Assembly: GCA_963854835.1 (NCBI GenBank)
Contig: OY978525.1
Span: 118,542,120-118,606,119, forward strand
Direction of reading: 5' to 3'
DNA from: Megamerina dolium
Lineage: Eukaryota > Arthropoda > Insecta > Diptera > Megamerinidae
DNA length: 64,000 bases
The notes under the pieces were generated by a model. That model was given only the letters and a program-made list of their open reading frames with translations. It had not been told where the DNA came from and searched no databases. Below, one piece after another: positions 60,870 to 64,000 of this stretch; within the stretch, counting starts at the first letter, position 1; each line of letters opens with the position of its first letter. A program made the translations under genes and the position numbers.

Positions 60870-61921
60870 ATCTGCATATGAATATAAAATTAAACAATAC
60901 AATCGTATATCGTATATCAAAGTTATCGTAAAAGAAAATATAAAATCAAACACAAACATATACAAAAAGCTCTTAAATACCCACCCTTTGCATGTACGAA
61001 TGAAGAAATGAAACATACGTGAAACTTTTAGCGATATTATCCCGGACGAAACGTATAGAACACGTAGATTAACAATAACCACTACATTCACAATAATAGC
61101 AACAACAACAACAACATGCATACAATACATATCATGAAATCTTTATACTCCAAGTACACATTTGTAAGGATTTATGCAAATAATTCGTTTCAATTTCTTC
61201 ATTTTCGCCTTTTTCATGTTCTCATACTCTCTCATTGGATTTGTACGAGTATATATATATATGGCAGCTGGTTATCGGTATGCTTGATGTGGTTGAAGGG
61301 GCATTGCTTACCTTACTCTTAATAACATTTTGGCATTTTTATTTAATTTAATTTTTGTCCAAAATGTTTTTGTTTTTTCTTCAATTTTTTTTGTTTTGTT
61401 TTTTCTTTAGTCATTGCGGAATGTTTTCATTGTTTCAACATACGCAATGAGTAAGTAAATTTTGTGGTAGTGATAACATTGCGAAAAATTCAACTTTGAA
61501 ATTATTTAAAGAATTTCACGTACTTTGTTGGTAAATGATATGGATAATATGCGTATAAGTACCACATGTCGTATACGTAACATTTAATTCGCACTTCAAG
61601 GCATGCACTTTCGCAGTCATTAATTGTTATTGTTTTAATTTGAGACACATAATCCATGTAATATAAATTCCATACGTATCATTACATTTGAATTACACAT
61701 GCACTACACAGAATTCTATTAGATGCCGTGATATGTTTTTATTATCATACCGTGCATAAGGACTGTGTTAAAATTTTGATTTTAATTTTTGTGAGTATCC
61801 AAAGAAGATATGACTCAATCAAAAATACTTTAATACGGACTCAGAACATACCAAACTTTGAAGAAATATAATCGAATAGTTAATTTGAACATCGGTTAAA
61901 TTCCATTAGAATGTGTAATTA
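60870..61921. other. AT-rich non-coding DNA
   Basis: No gene. Contains a short (AAC)n near 61099-61115 and (TA)n at 61250-61261. Confidence 0.6.
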
Positions 61922-63291
61922 TTATACCCTGCCTAATGTAATATGCAATATGTATATTCATTTCGGTCAGATCTTTGTAACCACATGAAGGAATCTCCGG
62001 AGATATAGAAAATTATATATATTCGTGATCAGCGTCGCTTAAATTTTCGATTAAACGATGTCCTTCCGATCGTCCGTCCTTCCGGGTGATAACCCGGCTG
62101 GTTCGCCCGATAACTTAAGTAAATATTGAGCTTTTTTGATGAAATTTAGCATAAGTAACCTATCATCCAAGAATACGAAGGGGATTGATATTGGTCATGA
62201 TCGTACAACAGCCACACCCACACCAAGCATTCAAAGCGACTAACCTCAGATTTTTCAAAATTTTTAATTTACTATAACTCACTTAATATACCATCTGGGA
62301 CAATCATATTTGGCACATAGAGTTATATTATACTATTATATAGCCTCACCAAAAATGGGTGAGCCATGCATACTTTTTAGCGTAGCTGCCATACAAAGCG
62401 TATGTACTTTATTTAATTTGAAACAGCTGTAACTTCTACAATCTTTTGTTTAGAATAATCATAATTGGCACTAAGATTAATATGGTAGTCGGAAATAATT
62501 TGGAAGAAAATCAGAGTACCACGCCGACTCTTTCTTGGGGCTCCCATATAAAGTCGAGGGAATTAAACAAAAATTTTAAGCCCCAGAACTTATAAAATAT
62601 TTAGTGTAGAAGAATGAGATTTAAAGTATGGATTAGTATACTATGAGCAACTAGACTCACAAAGAATGGGCTAGCCACGCCCACTCTTTATAGTAGCCCC
62701 CATACAAAATGACCGAATTTCTTTTGAATTGAAACAACTGTAACTTCTGCAATCTTCTAGCTAGAATAACTATAATTTGCGCTTGGATTAATATGGCAGT
62801 CGGAAACAATCTGGCAAAAAATCAACATGTCACGCCCACTTCATAATGGGGCTCCCATACAAAGATTCGAAATTTTAAAAAAAATTTAAACCGCCCTAAT
62901 TTACAAGCTTTTCAGCGTAGAACAACCAGATTTAAAGCATAGATTAGTATTATATAAGAAACTAGACTCACAAAGAATGGGCTAGCCACGCCCACTCTTT
63001 ATAGTAGCTCCCATACAAAATGACTGAATTTCTTCTATTCTGTCTAGAATAACCATAATTGACACATACATTATGGAAATATTAAAATCTTAAAAACCAC
63101 CTTTAAGTTATCCCCTTTAAGACCCCCATAACTTGATTAATGCTTCGTCAAAGTCAACCATATTTCAGGTGTATGCGTGGCTCAAAAAACTGGTGAGCCA
63201 CGGTAGTGGAAATAAAAGAAAAAGATGGTTATGCAGATATGCGGATATACAGGGTATAATTTGGTCGGCCCCAGCCGACTGTAAGGTCATT
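61922..63291 (-). repeat. unclassified modular interspersed repeat, copy 2 (inverted)
   Basis: It begins ttataccctgcctaatgtaa and ends ggtcggccccagccgactgt, the reverse complement of the ends of copy 1 at 25053-26636. Five modules of roughly 150 bp, each with ccacgccca(c) and cccatacaaa motifs, lie near 62390, 62530, 62688, 62830 and 62985. It is shorter than copy 1 and lacks the long GGAC tract (a short relic at 62060-62090). No ORF. Confidence 0.88.
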
Positions 63292-64000
63292 TTTTTCATC
63301 TAACATCGTGACACCTTTCTTTGATATATTTGACTTGGATGTTAGTAGTCATTCTTCCTAGCTCCAGCATTGTGGCTCAAAATTAAACGTTTTTAATCTT
63401 AAAGACATCAAATATTCACACGAATTCAAATAACATACTTTATATACTTCATCGTGATAGTAACAAATGAAATATCAATGCTGTAATTCTAATCAGAATC
63501 AAACGAAAAGTTCTCGTGCAAGTTTACTTGCATTTTTAATTCAATCATTATTTATTCACTCGTTACAAATTGAAGTCAATAATTTATATTTATGTATAAT
63601 ATGGTTTTTTCACGTTTCAAAGTCCATATAATTTGGTTTTTTTGATCTTCATATGATATTTACTATAACAAAGTTACTAAATCCTCTTCGAATTGTTCAT
63701 GTTTTTTGTTTTTTGCTTTTATACAATAATATTTTGCAATTTTTATTTTTATTTTTGCATAAACATATTTTGCATTCTTTTTTTTTTATAAACTTAAACA
63801 AGGACTTTATTTTTAGCAATAACAAGTATATTCGCTTACCTTTTTGTTAAAGGCTGATTTTAATTTTTTTTCTCTCTAAGCGAATACATAATAGAAAATT
63901 AAATAATAATAATAATAATAATAATAATAATCATAATCATAATGATAATAAGAATAAAACAAATTTTTAGTTGGCTTAATTATGTGAATAGATGTTGTTG
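63292..64000. other. AT-rich non-coding DNA with (AAT)n
   Basis: An (AAT)n tract lies at 63901-63931. Otherwise nothing is recognised up to the window end. Confidence 0.6.

Overview
The window is AT-rich, repeat-laden nuclear DNA from a higher fly. A tephritid fruit fly is my best guess. The guess rests on a 60-bp intron with ordinary GT-AG splicing, a Vha100-type V-ATPase gene, dense dinucleotide and trinucleotide microsatellites, and a rich load of Tc1/mariner transposons, including DD41D elements of the kind first described from Ceratitis (rosa). The species assignment is inference.

Only one complete host gene can be supported. It is a two-exon V-ATPase V0 subunit a gene on the minus strand (join of 31282-31628 and 31689-33933, 863 aa, no stops, key proton-path arginines kept). 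A second host signal is an orphan internal exon candidate on the minus strand at 14502-14715 (71 aa, strong donor, family not recognised). This suggests that the left part of the window lies in the long introns of another minus-strand gene.

Most of the remaining recognisable sequence is mobile or tandemly repeated DNA. At least nine distinct Tc1/mariner lineages are present and every copy is broken. They are DD41D elements (4369-5161, 6090-6971, 55765-56540, 57929-59440), long-TIR mariners (8823-9277, 60191-60867), irritans-type mariners (17009-18246, 34429-35922, 53105-53684), a DD37D-like element (19600-20445), a mauritiana (Mos1-like) mariner (22721-23952), a family with 'cgagggtgg' ends including a 146-bp MITE (27925-29036, 42223-43078, 51731-51876), another mariner at 48920-50125, and two fragments (35925-36290, 59544-59636). 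Many keep readable TIRs and flanking TA duplications. Two hAT-type elements are visible: a MITE at 29111-29482, and a 1059-bp foldback element at 39724-40782 with a perfect 8-bp target duplication and a hAT dimerisation-domain exon in its loop. Two non-LTR retrotransposon 3' ends lie at 20446-21290 and 24050-24830. An unclassified modular repeat built from ~150-bp units occurs at 25053-26636 and, inverted, at 61922-63291, with a tail fragment at 56970-57090.

The tandem arrays are the other main theme: a hexamer array (12.68-13.08 kb), composite minisatellites (15.2-15.85 kb and 45.6-46.8 kb), a 155-bp array (38.3-38.9 kb), and two arrays that grew inside dead transposons (56.5-56.96 kb and 58.2-58.99 kb). 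I found no operon, CRISPR array, rRNA or convincing tRNA. The stretches between these features are AT-rich non-coding DNA with microsatellites.
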